Origin: Isoetes taiwanensis
Taxonomy: Eukaryota; Streptophyta; Lycopodiopsida; Isoetales; Isoetaceae
Length of the DNA: 64,000 nucleotides
Direction of reading: 5' to 3'
Assembly: GCA_021234155.1 (NCBI GenBank)
Contig: JAJEKV010000002.1
Location: 28,696,262 to 28,760,261, forward strand
In this document: piece by piece, positions 1 to 10,916 of the stretch
Layout of the letters: each line of letters starts with the position of its first letter
How positions within the stretch are numbered: position 1 is the stretch's first letter
Program-made: the position numbers and the translations under genes
The notes under the pieces: model-generated
Told to the model about the DNA's origin: nothing
What the model saw: the letters and a program-made list of their open reading frames with translations, nothing else
The model's database searches: none

Positions 1-935
1 CTTCGAGAGGTGGTTCGATTCCATGGATTACTAGATACCATTGTCAGTGACTGCGGCCCCCAGTTTATTGCTAGTTTTTGCAAGCGTCTTTTGCAACTCT
101 TGCATGTGGAACGTTTGCTCTCTTTCAGACATCATCCAGAGACCAACGAGCAAGTGGAGTGCGCGAATCAAATACTTGAGCAGTATTTGCGATGCTTCAT
201 CAATTATCAGCAGGATGACTGGGTTGATTGGCTACATTGGCAGAATTTGCTTATAATAATTCTGTCCATGCTTCCACGGGCCAAACACCATTCTTTATTA
301 ATTTCGGCATGCATTTCCGGTGGTCTTTCATTGCTCCTGGATACGACTCAGTCAATTCCAGTGCCGAGGACATGCTCGAAAAGCTCCGCATGCTCTAGGA
401 TGATCTTCAGCACCATCTCCTCCAGGCCTAAGCATGTTATCATTATCATACAGATCAACGTCGCCAAGATGATCCTCCTTTTGCAGTTGGTAATTATGTT
501 TGGGTCTTGCGTCGGGATTTGCCGATAGCTCATCCTTGTAACAAGCTCGACTATCGGTGCTTGGGTCCCTATCGAATCATTGAACGAGTTGGTGATGCTG
601 CTTTTCGTCTGGAGCTTCCGCCGTCAGTTCGACTTCACGCAGTGTTCCACGTGTTTATTGGAACCTTATATGGCAAATCCATTTCCAGATCGAGTACCTC
701 CACCTCCATCACCAGTAGAAATTGATGAACATGAGGAGTTCGAGGTTCGAGAGATCCTAGACTCCAAATTTCATATTACTTGGTCGATTGAGAAGGATAC
801 TCACCAAATGATAGAACCTGGGAGCCTACCGAGAATCTAACTAATGCTCCTGATAAAATTGCAGAGTTTCACTGATGTTACCCGGATAAGCCAAGTTTGA
901 GTACTCCGACCCCATCTCCGAGGACGCGTCACTGT
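1..935 (+). pseudogene. Ty3/gypsy chromovirus pol, 3' end: integrase, GPY module, chromodomain
   Basis: This is the end of a retrotransposon polyprotein and is cut by the window edge. The integrase core is readable: 'VSDCGPQF' holds the second catalytic Asp, and 'HPETNEQVECANQILEQYLR' holds the Glu of the D,D-35-E triad. After frameshifts, a second frame gives 'LGPYRIIERV' (the GPY/F module, about 560-600) and then 'FHVFIGTLY'. A third frame gives 'EFEVREILDSK' (about 740-775), the start of a chromodomain typical of chromoviruses. Three frames are needed to read it and a stop interrupts the chromodomain, so the copy is dead. Protease, RT and RNase H would lie left of the window. Confidence 0.85.
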
Positions 936-936
936 T

Positions 937-1481
937 GTAGGAGGGGGATGGTGTGACGACCATACAGATATTTGTATCATATGAATATTATACTCGTATG
1001 TACAAAAGATAGTCATCACAGGGATGCAAAAAAGTAGTTACACAAAACAAGGTTTGAACTTGCAATCTTCTAGTTGCAAGTCACATACCTTTGCCAAGTG
1101 CGCTACCAATATTTGTTGAAGGCATTCTCTCACGTCTTTCTCATATGTGGGGTTGTTTATAGGAGAATATTCTAGAACCTACAACATGCACGACACTTGG
1201 CGTGATCTCATCCATTGGAGTGGCGTAATCTCGACCATTGGCCTAGATATATAAGGAGGCACCTCCTTCTTGTCAAAGCAATCCAGTTCAACACCAGTCT
1301 TGAGCCTTCTAGGCATCTGTCTCGTGTTCCTGCTTGCCTTCGGGCCATTGTACTCTTGATTCTTGTTCATATATTAGATTCTTCACCGATCTTGGCATAT
1401 TTCCTCTGTATTTCTTGCATATTTTCTAAGTATTTTTCGTGTTTTTGCGTAGGTTCATGACACTAGACAAATGTTGTAACA
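937..1481 (+). repeat. Putative polypurine tract and 3' LTR of the chromovirus
   Basis: A purine tract (GTAGGAGGGGGATGG, about 937-951) directly precedes TGTGACGACC at 952, as expected for a PPT followed by an LTR beginning TG. A TATA-like box ('GATATATAAGG', about 1246) lies inside and would suit the LTR promoter. I placed the right edge at a CA dinucleotide near 1481, but no second LTR is in the window to confirm it. The LTR contains a tRNA-like stretch on the opposite strand (see 1051-1110). Confidence 0.5.
1051..1110 (-). repeat. tRNA-like sequence (possible SINE head) inside the LTR
   Basis: Read on the minus strand it begins TTGGTAGCGCACTTGG (A-box-like), continues through an anticodon-loop-like CTTGCAACTAG, and ends GCAAGTTCAAACC, a good T-arm/B-box match. 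The order and spacing are those of a tRNA gene 5' two-thirds, but no complete cloverleaf or acceptor stem forms, so I do not call a tRNA gene. It shares the TTGCAACTA core with the SINE at 2977-3206. Confidence 0.35.
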
Positions 1482-2976
1482 GATTTCGCCGCTAGTTTTG
1501 GCCTTATATAATTTTGCAGTTACACACCATCTCATTCTGAAACTTTGCATATGCCTACTAGCTCAGTAGCCAGCCAAAAATTTAAAGGGCAAATAGCCCT
1601 AGTTTTTTTTTACTTGATAGTATAGATATATATTTCTCCAATACGAATTCGAAAAAATTTATAACACAAAAATGCTATATTCTACACCATCATTTGTAGG
1701 ATGCCATTTTGTATTATTCTCATAAACTTTCCACAATTCGTTTCATATTGGGAAAAGATATTTTTGCAATGGCTTGGATCAGGAATATCCTATTATATTA
1801 AAAATCATATATTTTAGTGAGAATGAGCAGCTTGTTTGGGTTTTTTAAGTTGTTTCTATTTTCGATTGTTTGGTTTCCTTTTTTTTCTTGTAAAGGTGTA
1901 AAAAATGGAAAGACTATGGATTCAATTTTTGAATTGTGGAAGGTGGTGAAATGCAGACACGATGCTCCTATTCTATCATCATTGTGCTTGGAGCAAAATT
2001 GATTGATTGTGGTGCTGGAGGAGCATCAATGTCATAGAACACGTCGTTGAGATTCCTATCTGCTAATGTAATTGTTGTTTGTGCTTGACCAGTTGTAGTG
2101 CTTCATTTGTGGAGGTGAACAAAGCGTTAGGAAGCACGTTTAAATTGTGTAGGGCGCGGTTATTTGAGAATCGTGTGGCAGCAAAATATTGCTCAAAAGA
2201 GATGCTCGATTAAAAATAAAAGTTTAAAAGATGGTGGAGCAAGAATTAGTGAGGCATATTATGTGGGTAACTCAGCTCCAGAACTAGTCGATGTTGTTGT
2301 GAGTGATAATGGAAGATTTGATGTGGAAGGCATGGCGAGGAAGACTCAGTTGGTGAATTCAACTCCTTCTACCTTACAGGTTGCACCTCCTATAGTGGCA
2401 GGACAATTATCTGTTGTGTTTGAGGCATGTGGGCACCGTGGTTCTAGAGTGTGCATGAGAGGTCGTGGCAATGGAAAGCATGAGAGGAAAAGGGGGGAAA
2501 GGGGGGGAGGGGGTAATATTGGAAGAGAGGAGGAAATGTTGGGCAAGGTAGAGGTAGAAAAGCGAAGCTGCCATATCCAATAACTGAATCTATATAACAC
2601 AATTATTTGCAGGAGGATGAGGCATATGTAGATACACGTCATAGCAACTTTAGAGGCACAGCTTGTGGTCATGGAAGTGGTAGACAACAAACAAACATTA
2701 TTGAACAATAAGTTGGTGTGGATATTGGTGGCAGCATAGGAGAGAAAGTTGTAGAATTGTCATTATTGTTGCATATGTCAGTGACTATGTCAGTGACTGA
2801 CAATTGCCTTTGGTAGATCTGATGTGTCGAAGGTACTGTATGATAGGATGATTGGGTTTCTGCGAGAAAATTGCAAAGCTTGTGTAGTAGCACTGGAAAG
2901 AGGGTCATCTCTGAATCATTTACATATATAAAGGTTGTTATGCATTTGGACATCAAGACTCTAGCCAGTGTAAATG
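1482..2976. other. Intergenic, no recognised gene
   Basis: AT-rich sequence with no supportable gene. The open frame at 2164-2583 (plus) ends in a Gly/Arg-rich stretch encoded by a purine run near 2480-2540. It has no recognisable domain and I treat it as chance or as decayed element sequence. Confidence 0.5.
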
Positions 2977-3206
2977 GTAGATAGATAGATAGTATTTTAA
3001 CGTCATGCCACTAGGCAGCATCCAACTGGACATGTGACCACACACCACACTACATTGCTCAGTTGGGCCCTGCCCCCAACCACTTTACATTGTGTCTGTG
3101 GGTTTTGACACCCAACAGTTCATAGTGCGATTCTGGGCAGTCTCGAACTCGAGACCTATAGTTGCAAGAACTAGTGTGTTACCACTAGACCAAACACCCA
3201 GAATCA
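2977..3206 (-). mobile_element. tRNA-derived SINE with ATCT-repeat tail
   Basis: On the minus strand the element starts near 3206 with TGGGTGTTTGGTCTAGTGG, which contains an RNA polymerase III A box (TGGTCTAGTGG, 3182-3192). About 31 bp later comes a B box (GAGTTCGAGAC, 3140-3150). A non-tRNA body of about 130 bp follows, and the copy ends in a short (ATCT)n tail (2977-2992). This is the standard architecture of a plant tRNA-derived SINE, which is transcribed by Pol III and mobilised by LINE machinery. I could not find clear target-site duplications. Confidence 0.75.
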
Positions 3207-3719
3207 AGAATAATTTGGATTGGAATTACAATAGGCCTGCTGGAGCAACGATCTTGTGCAAAGCCTTGGGGGAAAGCAAGCTTCATTGCTTTGAAGGAAT
3301 TGTCAGTTATCGCTTAAAAGATGTTGGCAAACTCCACTTCAAGGCTCACTTGAATAATGTTTATCAAGAATAAAATGAAAAGGACCTGTATGCTCTGGTT
3401 GGTACTGGGGACATCAAGCAGGCTATCACATTGGATAATAGGAACTTGCTATTTGGAGCTCTTCACTACGTGCTCTATTACGGAGGAAGATTTAGAACTG
3501 CATCAATAATCCATATTGTTAAATGCATGCTGCAAGCTGGAAATTCAGATTATCTAGCTCTTGGGTCCTTCCAAATAAATCCACACACATATCTTTGAAG
3601 TGAGTTCAAGCGGCATGGCGAATTATGCTTGCTTTTGAGTGATGCAGCTATATAAGGACATCTAGATAGCGTTGTTTGGTCGCCAACTGGAGGAAGTGCC
3701 AATAGAGCGCGTAGGTAGA
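3207..3719 (+). other. Unrecognised, possibly upstream part of a MULE transposase
   Basis: Short open segments run on the plus strand towards the MULE remnant that follows, but none has a domain I can name. The first (to 3373) overlaps the SINE head and so cannot be a clean ancestral frame. Confidence 0.3.
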
Positions 3720-4085
3720 AGATGGAAGAGGTATAGCTAGAAATTATTCGAAGAACTGAACGCCTTTACAAGAATCGTGTTGAAGAAGAAGCTTTATAGG
3801 CATCTTATGGAGAAGTCGCTACATATGCTCTAGTGAAAGATGCTCAATGACATATTACAAAGGTCACTGAACGAGCTAGAAGGTACATAGTAATTTCCTT
3901 TTGATGCATTGATGTTTGAAGTATAAAGTCTACAACGATCAATTCTTAATATTGAGCCCAAAACATGTTCGTGCTTGGAGTGGCAAATGTTAGAATTGCC
4001 TTGTGGTCATGCAATTGTCACTATTCTTTTGCAGCAAAAACGTCCAGAGCTTTATCCCGATCTAGATTGCAGAAATCCTATTTGA
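3720..4085 (+). pseudogene. MULE (Mutator-like) transposase C-terminus with SWIM zinc finger
   Basis: Around 3950-4050 one frame reads 'EPKTCSCLEWQMLELPCGH', a SWIM zinc finger (CxC...CxH). In plant Mutator-like transposases this finger follows the catalytic core and has the form CSC-x-W-x(n)-LPC-x-HA. The downstream 'ELYPDLDCRNP' is broken by a stop. Upstream (about 3750-3890), Arg/Glu-rich 'ERLYKNRVEEEAL' and 'HITKVTERARR' also fit but carry stops. The DDE core is not visible and no terminal inverted repeats were found. It could also be a domesticated FAR1/FHY3-type relative, which shares this finger. Confidence 0.65.
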
Positions 4086-6034
4086 CATCTTCGTTGTATA
4101 TTTTTGTCATAATGTGATGTTCTAAAATTTATTTTTCAAATTATTGTCATCTGTAAAGAACACTTTCCTTTTAAAGGTGATCGTCTATTGTAAATACGTG
4201 GTTTTGGTGTTTTTTAAATACAAATGGCTATTTCGGAAAACTACTTAAAGAATTACAAGAAACTTATCGCCGCGAACGTTTCTCTTTTTCAACCCAATCT
4301 AAAGGTTCACTTGGCCAGACGAGAAGAATTAATGGTTCACTTTACGCTCCCTGATTTTGCAGGACATGGGGGAAGCAAGAATGGCTTCCCTATTTTGTTC
4401 TCCATTGCACTAAATTACTTGAGACTAGTTTCTTTTAAATCTTGCTTATTGAATGCTTCATGATACAATTGCAGTATGAGTGCAAATAACAGGCCATTCA
4501 TATGACCATTTATATATTTTTAGGTGTTAGATACACGAGGCCTATATTCCTATTTTAGAAGGCTCCTGGCTTCACCAAATTGTAGGGGGCTGCCCAATAA
4601 TCTTAACATATGATAAATGATTTTTAGATAGAATTCATTTAGTACAAAACTGTGTACATACAATAGTATAATGAATCAACTGAATGAGTGCGGCCTCATC
4701 CACCTTGTGGCAGACCATTCCTCTCCTTTGCAACTTCTATGAATACTCTACGGATATTGTGTCCCATCATGTTTTCGTAAGTTCAAATTTAGCATGCAAA
4801 CCAAATGACATGAAATTAGCATCCATGCTCCAAAACAAAACTGCATCACCTTTTCTAGGGTTTACACATATTCTGCATTATAAAAGCATTAAAACGTTTT
4901 TTCGTTTTTTTAAAAACCTTGCTATATCTTTGGATGAAAACTTCGTCCAAGTCGCTAGTAAACCTTAATTGAGCATCACAAAATTTCCAAACTAATAAAT
5001 GCAGACTCGATGAAAGATTGTGCCATAGGTTTTTTCTCCAGTCAACTAGAATAAAGAAAATAGTAAGTGGTAAGTCATATGACTATATGACTGAAAATAG
5101 GTATTTTTTAACTGGTTAAGGGAAATGGTCAAGTGACTAGTTAAAAAACTGGAGGAAGTTGTATATGTAGTAGAAAGTTCTGCTTACTATTGTTAAAGTA
5201 AACCAGGGTGGACAGAACAAATGCATGCATTCACTTTTTCAGCCCTGAAATCAATGACCAAATCATTATGTTATAGGAAGTTGAAAAACATATTTATTTC
5301 TATTATAATGTTGGGTTATGGAGTTTGAAAGCTCATTTTCCCTACCAAAAGCAAGCTTAGCTTTGAATTGTTTTTGAATGAGTGTCTACCGAGTTCTGGT
5401 TAAGTAAGCAAACAACATGGGCGACAAGTGCTGTTGATTCAAAAGATGCAGAAACAATTTTTGCCTTGAGCTTTGCATTCTGCCAATGAAATGAATGCTT
5501 GAAGGCAGTCATAAAATGTGATGATGGCATCCATAGGTAGAAAAAGAAGGAAAATCATTGCCAATATTAACTGTGAATCAACGTTCTACAGAAAAATGAA
5601 GACCCAGAAAAACTTTTACCTGCCTAGACATCCCTGCGGATTTGATTGCTTCCTTCTGTGTGGTCCATGGAGCTTAGGGGCATGCAATACGTAGAAACAA
5701 AGAAGAATTATTTGAAAAATAGACAACTTAGGGGAATTTAAGCTTTAGACACACTCAGAAAAATGGGCTAGAAACAGGGGTTTAAGTTTTGAATTAGTAA
5801 AGAAAATGGATTAGAAACAGGGATTTAGAACATCATGAAGCATTCACGCATGTAAGAATTCTTCTTGATGAATATTTGTTGAAAGACGAGTGCTCCAGCT
5901 CAGACTATGGGATCCGACTGCAGAATTCATAAATACTGGTTGGGCCAAGCTTTTATCTTGGGCCACTGATTTTTTATGAGTTTGGAAAGGCACTGAAAAC
6001 CTAAAATTCAACATCTTGTTTGATGTCACAAAAC
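4086..6034. other. Intergenic, no recognised gene
   Basis: AT-rich sequence with scattered short open frames (for example 4224-4463 and 4684-4968), none with a recognisable domain. I see no repeat structure beyond simple runs. The block at about 5890-5925 (GTGCTCCAGCTC and following) recurs near 6979. Confidence 0.45.
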
Positions 6035-6600
6035 TTACTTCATGTAATTCTGGAAATACAGTTCTTCCCTTGATTTTTGCAACAACATCACTAACCATAT
6101 CGGAATGCTTAAGTTTGAGATGCTTGTGAACGAATTCTGGTCCATGAAAAAGTTTTGTGCAGCCTTTTGCTCCGCAACCATACTTCCAGCCATATTTTTC
6201 ATCTCTTATTTTGCATACCAATGGGTCCAGCGCAGCATTGGCAACACTCTCAAGTTTTTCTTTCCCAAGCATAGCCTCACCGGGTCTTGACCTTGTAACT
6301 CGTTCTCCTAGATCAAGTCTAACTTTTTCTCCCAATCTAAAGCATTCACTGTTTCTCCAATTTTACATTCTGCCCGCGTATGCCGAAGCCCTTTAGGTGA
6401 TTCTTTCAGCTCAATCACTCCATAGTAGTCTAGGCCATGCACTCTCCAAAGATACGTGATCAAAACATCTAAAAGCTCTATTCCTTCATAACCTTTACCT
6501 GATTTATGCCCCGAACAACAACCACCTGCTTGAAGCTGGATTTGGGGCTATCGGATTTGGAGCTGTTGCCCTTTGCAAGCCTTGAGGGGCCCCTGCTTCT
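6035..6600 (-). pseudogene. SE: SERRATE (ARS2-type zinc-finger protein) remnant
   Basis: SERRATE is the plant ARS2 homologue that works with DCL1/HYL1 in microRNA processing and with the cap-binding complex. Reading down the minus strand, one frame gives 'LLDVLITYLWRVHGLDYYG' (about 6475-6420) and then 'SPKGLRHTRAECKIGE' and 'ALDWEKKLDLI', where a stop replaces the expected Trp. A frame change near 6285 leads to 'EAMLGKEKLES', 'KYGWKYGCGAKGCTKLFHG' and 'KHLKLKH'. The C2H2 finger keeps its ligands with spacing C-x4-C-x12-H-x4-H (about 6176-6105). After 'KIKGRTVF' similarity fades. Several exons' worth of sequence is fused without introns, so this could be a decayed retrocopy. The functional gene must be elsewhere. 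Confidence 0.85.
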
Positions 6601-7552
6601 TTGAAAATCATATCGATGTCGCGATAAACTTTAGAGATCATAGCAGAGATTGGTCAGCAAATAGACAAAAGAACAAAAAGGATTGAATCACTTTCTGAAT
6701 CAAGCTCCTCCTTACATTTACATGCGATCCAACGCAGAAGTTATGATTTTATTCATTTGGGGAAGGTTATATCTTTGTATCGGAGTGCCTTCTATCTGGA
6801 TGTGGGTCAGAAAAACAGAAGCGATCATTGATGCTATGTCTTTGTCCAAAAATAGAGAGCTAAGACTTGGTACTATGTTCATTGTGGAATATAAAAACCA
6901 AGACTGCAGAGGCGATACCTTTTTCTATCGGCTGACTTCTTTGCGGCCCAAGATAAAAGCTTTGATGCCCAAGGCGAGGTGCTCCAGCTCGGACTATGGG
7001 ATCATTGCAGGAATCGAGCTTGGGACCACTTGGGTTACTCAGATCTCCCCGACCCGAGCAGCAGCCGTCGCGCCAATTGCAAACACATTCCTAAAAACAT
7101 AATCCCCGGCTCGTTACGCTTGCTGAGCTACGCGCTCGTTCCCCATCTTTGTTCTGAGCAAGAAGCCACACATTTTGCACATTCATGTTGTTGGCGGTGC
7201 ACAGCTTGATCCGGAATTGAGGTCACGACAGGTTACAGCATCGCCAGAAAGGAAGAAAAGCGAATAGATATGGATTGCAAAGCAAGAAAGGGAAAGAGGA
7301 AACCTAGCAGCTATTAATGGCTTTGCTTTTTTTTTTTTAAAGTCTTTTTTAAAATGAAAACTTACACGTGTCTCTCCTACGTTTTTTCCTGGCGAAAAAA
7401 TATTAGGTTCAAACAAAAAACCCAACTGCCTTATATATGTTTAGAAAAGCATTTTGAGAATTTCAAAAATAGCAAGGGCTTTTTGAAATTAAGTCAACAA
7501 AGTCTATGTTTGAAACCGCGTAGAACCCTAACAGTGGAGGCGAAGGATAGCT
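6601..7552. other. Upstream region of the mL23 gene, no recognised gene
   Basis: An open frame at 6683-7102 (plus) has no domain I know. About 25 bp around 6950 (GCCCAAGATAAAAGCTT) is an inverted copy of 5941-5968, and the adjoining block at 6979 is a direct copy of 5890, so the two neighbourhoods share rearranged repeat DNA. A TATA-like TTATATATG near 7433 lies about 120 bp before the L23 start codon. Confidence 0.4.
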
Positions 7553-8198
7553 ATGGCTGCGGCTGCGGTGGCTTCCGTCGGAAAGAGAGTAGCCAGGGCA
7601 ATGGCTACGGACAAGCAGCTTGGCAGAATGATATTTTTTCCCAATCTGCCTCTCAAACTTCAGCTTCCTAGCAGCTTGGATAATATCAAGGAGGTCTCTC
7701 TCCGGACTATACCTAGCGCTACTAAGGTGAGCTACTGATATCTCGTGGGTTGCATAAACTTTAGGAACCAAGTGATTTAGATCATGCAGTTTTCAGCATA
7801 CAAAGAACATTATTTACACTAAAAATTTGAGCTGCTGTACATTTTTTGTGAAAGGGGGCTAGTCTCTCTAGATCCTGTGCAAACTATATATACAAGTTAG
7901 ATTTTTTATTTCAATCAGATACCTAAGATCATTTTTTTCCGTCTTGTTTAAATTGCAGATAGAGATTAAGAGGATTCTAGAATTGGTATATGGTTTAGAG
8001 GTTGAGAAAGTTATGACTCTTAATATGGAGGGCAAAAAAAAGTTTGACAGGAAAAAGCATTTCTTTTACAGACGGCCCAATTATAAGAAAGCTTATGTGG
8101 TCCTTAAAAATCCAATATCGCTTCCTAGGAGTCTGTTTCCACTCAATACAATGCGTCAATATGGCAAAGAAGAGGATACAGAGAAGCAGGACAAATAA
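7553..8198 (+). CDS. MRPL23: Mitochondrial large-subunit ribosomal protein uL23m, two exons
   Basis: uL23 sits at the exit of the ribosomal tunnel. Plants have a nuclear mitochondrial-type form to which this belongs. Exon 1 (7553-7726) encodes 58 residues: a short Ala-rich start, then 'GRMIFFPNLPLKLQLPSSL' and 'SLRTIPSATK'. The intron (7727-7958) has GT-AG ends and phase 0. Exon 2 (7959-8198) begins 'IEIKRILELVYGLEVEKV' and continues with 'TLNMEGKKKF' and 'KKAYVVLKNP', the family hallmark, ending in a charged tail. The 137-residue product is close to the size I expect for the family. No frameshift or stop is present. The ATG chosen is the first in frame after the 'GTAGAACCCTAAC' leader. It is the best-supported gene in the window. 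Confidence 0.93.
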
Positions 8199-8786
8199 TG
8201 GTCTATGTTCTTTACTGCCTTGATGCAGATAATACAAGGATGTTTGTCAATGCCTTGCCAACTCTGGGGGATAGCATCTTGATTGCCTTTGGTCATTCAT
8301 CTTGGGAACGTCATGAACTTCTTTGCTGATCCCCCAATTTGTGTATTATAGCAAACCCCGTTCTTCATATGACTTTTCAAGAAAGTGAATGGTTCTGTTT
8401 TGTTGCAAGTGCTGGATTTGAGCATGGAACTGGAACGCCTTGTAGTTTATAATGTTTCCAAGCTTTCACAAATGTTATAATTGAACATGTGCGCCTTTCA
8501 AAAGATGCAAAAGCTATCTTACTTGGATGTTAAGAGTTAATTCGGATGTTTATGAAACTATGTTTGAAAGCGACACTTGCAATATTCCCTTTGTTCGCCA
8601 CCTGCAGATCCTGGCCAGTGCGACGAATTGTTGGCTATGTCTCTGTAGATCTGGTTTCTTCTCTTTCCTAAATTTCTTTGTGTTAATCTGGTTTCTGCAT
8701 TCAAAGCTTAAACCACCGCTGATGTTCCTGACCTGCTCTTGAAGCATTGAGATCCAAAACTTTATAAAAGCATCTGAGTATCTTTT
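8199..8786. other. 3' flank of the mL23 gene, no recognised gene
   Basis: AT-rich sequence likely includes the 3' UTR of the L23 gene. Nothing else is recognised before the LTR that begins near 8787. Confidence 0.5.
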
Positions 8787-9302
8787 ACAAATAAGGGCTA
8801 ACAAGGCAATTGAAGGAAAGATATATTTGGCAAACATAAGCGCTAAAGTGGATTGTTTATTCAATAAAGGAAATACAGAGAACAATAGGAGTAAAGAAAT
8901 AGTCCAACCACCTGTCCACGGAACTAGCACTTCAAAACAATGAAGTAATCCGCTAGGAGCCTCCAAGACTCCGCCGCTAGTTCCTCCCCTGAACTATGAT
9001 GTAATTCTTCTCAGAGCCAATCTCTCTTGAGACATTATTCCACAACATGTTCTTATAAACCATCAAGATGTATTCTCGTCCTCTCATCCATTATTAGCTC
9101 TGGCTTTTGTAATACACCAGACTAAGATTAGCATCATCTATTCTTTAATCTCCTCCAATCATAGATAACCAATAATAGAGTAGCTAATTCTATGGTGCAC
9201 TATGCTTGGCATGACAATTAGAATAGTTAATTCCAATGCCATAGTTGTATAAAAGTCTGGACTTTCTCATAACATTCTAACTTTTAGAATGTATTCGTAA
9301 CA
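8787..9302 (-). repeat. 3' LTR of the minus-strand chromovirus
   Basis: This 516-bp block is repeated nearly identically at 13713-14242 (same orientation) and, truncated and inverted, at 12063-12543. Reading on the minus strand it begins TGTTACGAATAC at 9302 and ends near TTATTTGTAAAAG. It directly follows the integrase/chromodomain end of the element. The flanks next to the outer LTR edges do not show a clear target-site duplication. Confidence 0.85.
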
Positions 9303-10916
9303 ACCCGTCGGGGTAAAGAATCAACTGTTCTCCGTTGGCAAAGTAGATGAACCCCCCGGAAATAATACAGGCCTGTTACATTCACTGCGCAGATAGACTT
9401 CCATGTAAGCTTCCAACAGAGGTAAGCAATGCTCGAAATAATCTTCTGATTTCCATTCTGCTTCAGTATGTGGCACCTCCTTATACTTTACCAAATATCT
9501 GCGTTTAATACCACGACCCTTATGCCTCATAATGATCTCAGCTTGATACACTATATTATCATCCACTAACACTGGTTCTGATGCTTGCGGCACTAATTGT
9601 GGGTTAACTCCTTCATTATCATTTATCTTTTCAATGATCCTAAAAGGTCCATAAAACCTGGTAAGAAGCTTGTGCTTTTTTTGTTCGGAAAGAGCACGTC
9701 TTTCCTTAATGATTCGAATGAATACCCAATCATCCACTTGATATAGAACCTGTCTGCATTTCCTGTTCGCTTGACGAGTGTACCTTTTATGTGCAACAGT
9801 GAGTGCTGCCCCGGTGGATTCCAAAATAGCATCCATATCTTTAGCAACTCGATCTGCCTCGATCACACCTTCTGCCACTTTAATAACAGGATTTGGAGGT
9901 AAACGTCCCTGTATAACATAAAAAGGTGATAAACCTGTGGCTGAGTGTGTGGCCATATTATAAGCAAACTGAACCACTGGCAGATACCGCTCCCAATCGA
10001 AACACGCTCATGTACAAAGCTGCGTAGCATGCTTCTAAAAGTTCTATGAGTAACTTCGCCCATCCATCTGAGGATGGAAAGCTGTGGAGAAATGCATTCT
10101 TGTACCTAGATTTGTAAACAATGCTCTCCAAAACTTGCTGCAAAACTTTGAATCTCTGTCAGAAATTATTACCTCAAGCAATCTATGGTTCTTAAATACT
10201 TCTTTCAAAAATAATCGTGCAGCATCATGAGCTTTTAATGTCTTTTTGCAAGGAATAAAGATTGCATACTTACTCAGACGGTCCACAATGGTCCAAACCT
10301 GATCATTACCTTGTCTGCTCCGTGGAACACTAACAAAGTCCATACTGATATGCTGAAAAGGTTTTTCCGAGATACTTAGTGCCATCAATAATCCTGGTAG
10401 ATTGGCATGAGAATTTTTGGTTTTCTGACACACAAGACATCTTTCCACAAATGCAACAACATCTTTTCTTATAGTTTTCCAATAGAAATACTTTGAAACC
10501 AAATCATGAGTATTAAAAATACCCCTATGACCTGCTATTGGTACCTCATGGCATTCTCGTAGAACCGTGTCCCTGAATTGTGGAGTAACACAAAGACAAT
10601 CTTTGAAAAACAAATATCCTTTGCGTAAATAGAAATTGTCAATAATACGTTGCTGGCTTTCATGCAAATCAATCCAAACACTACCAAATTCATCATCTTG
10701 CTCATACATACCCTTCATTGCCTCAAATGTGCTTTCCCGCCAAAGGAAAAAATTATTCACCTGAATAATGTCATCTGAATGACGCACGCGATTAAGTGCA
10801 TCAACAACTTTATTCTGTGGACCTGGCTTATAATGAATAGCATTAGTATCAATCCCAAAACGCTGTAACAACTCTGCCCATTTAACCTGGCGTGGGCTTG
10901 CAGAAGCTTGTGTCAA
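9303..10916 (-). pseudogene. Ty3/gypsy integrase and chromodomain
   Basis: The N-terminal part (10916 downwards) has the integrase zinc finger with 'CHEVPIAGHRG' and 'CLVCQKTK' (HHCC), then the core with 'FQHISMDFVS', 'IISDRDSKF' and, after a frameshift near 10050, 'GEVTHRTFRSML', giving all three acidic positions of D,D-35-E. A further frameshift near 9990 leads to 'FAYNMATHSATGLSPFYV', then 'FYGPFRIIEKI' (GPY/F module), and 'YQAEIIMRHKGRGIKRRYL' with 'VPHTEAEWKSEDYF' as the chromodomain. Compared with the inverted copy at 11346-12062, about 70 bp are missing between the GPY module and the chromodomain, so this copy carries an internal deletion that stays in frame. Confidence 0.88.

Noticed and set aside
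2164-2583. Gly/Arg-rich open frame as a possible RNA-binding protein
   Set aside because: The Gly/Arg stretch comes from a simple purine run, and no RGG-box or RRM context is present.
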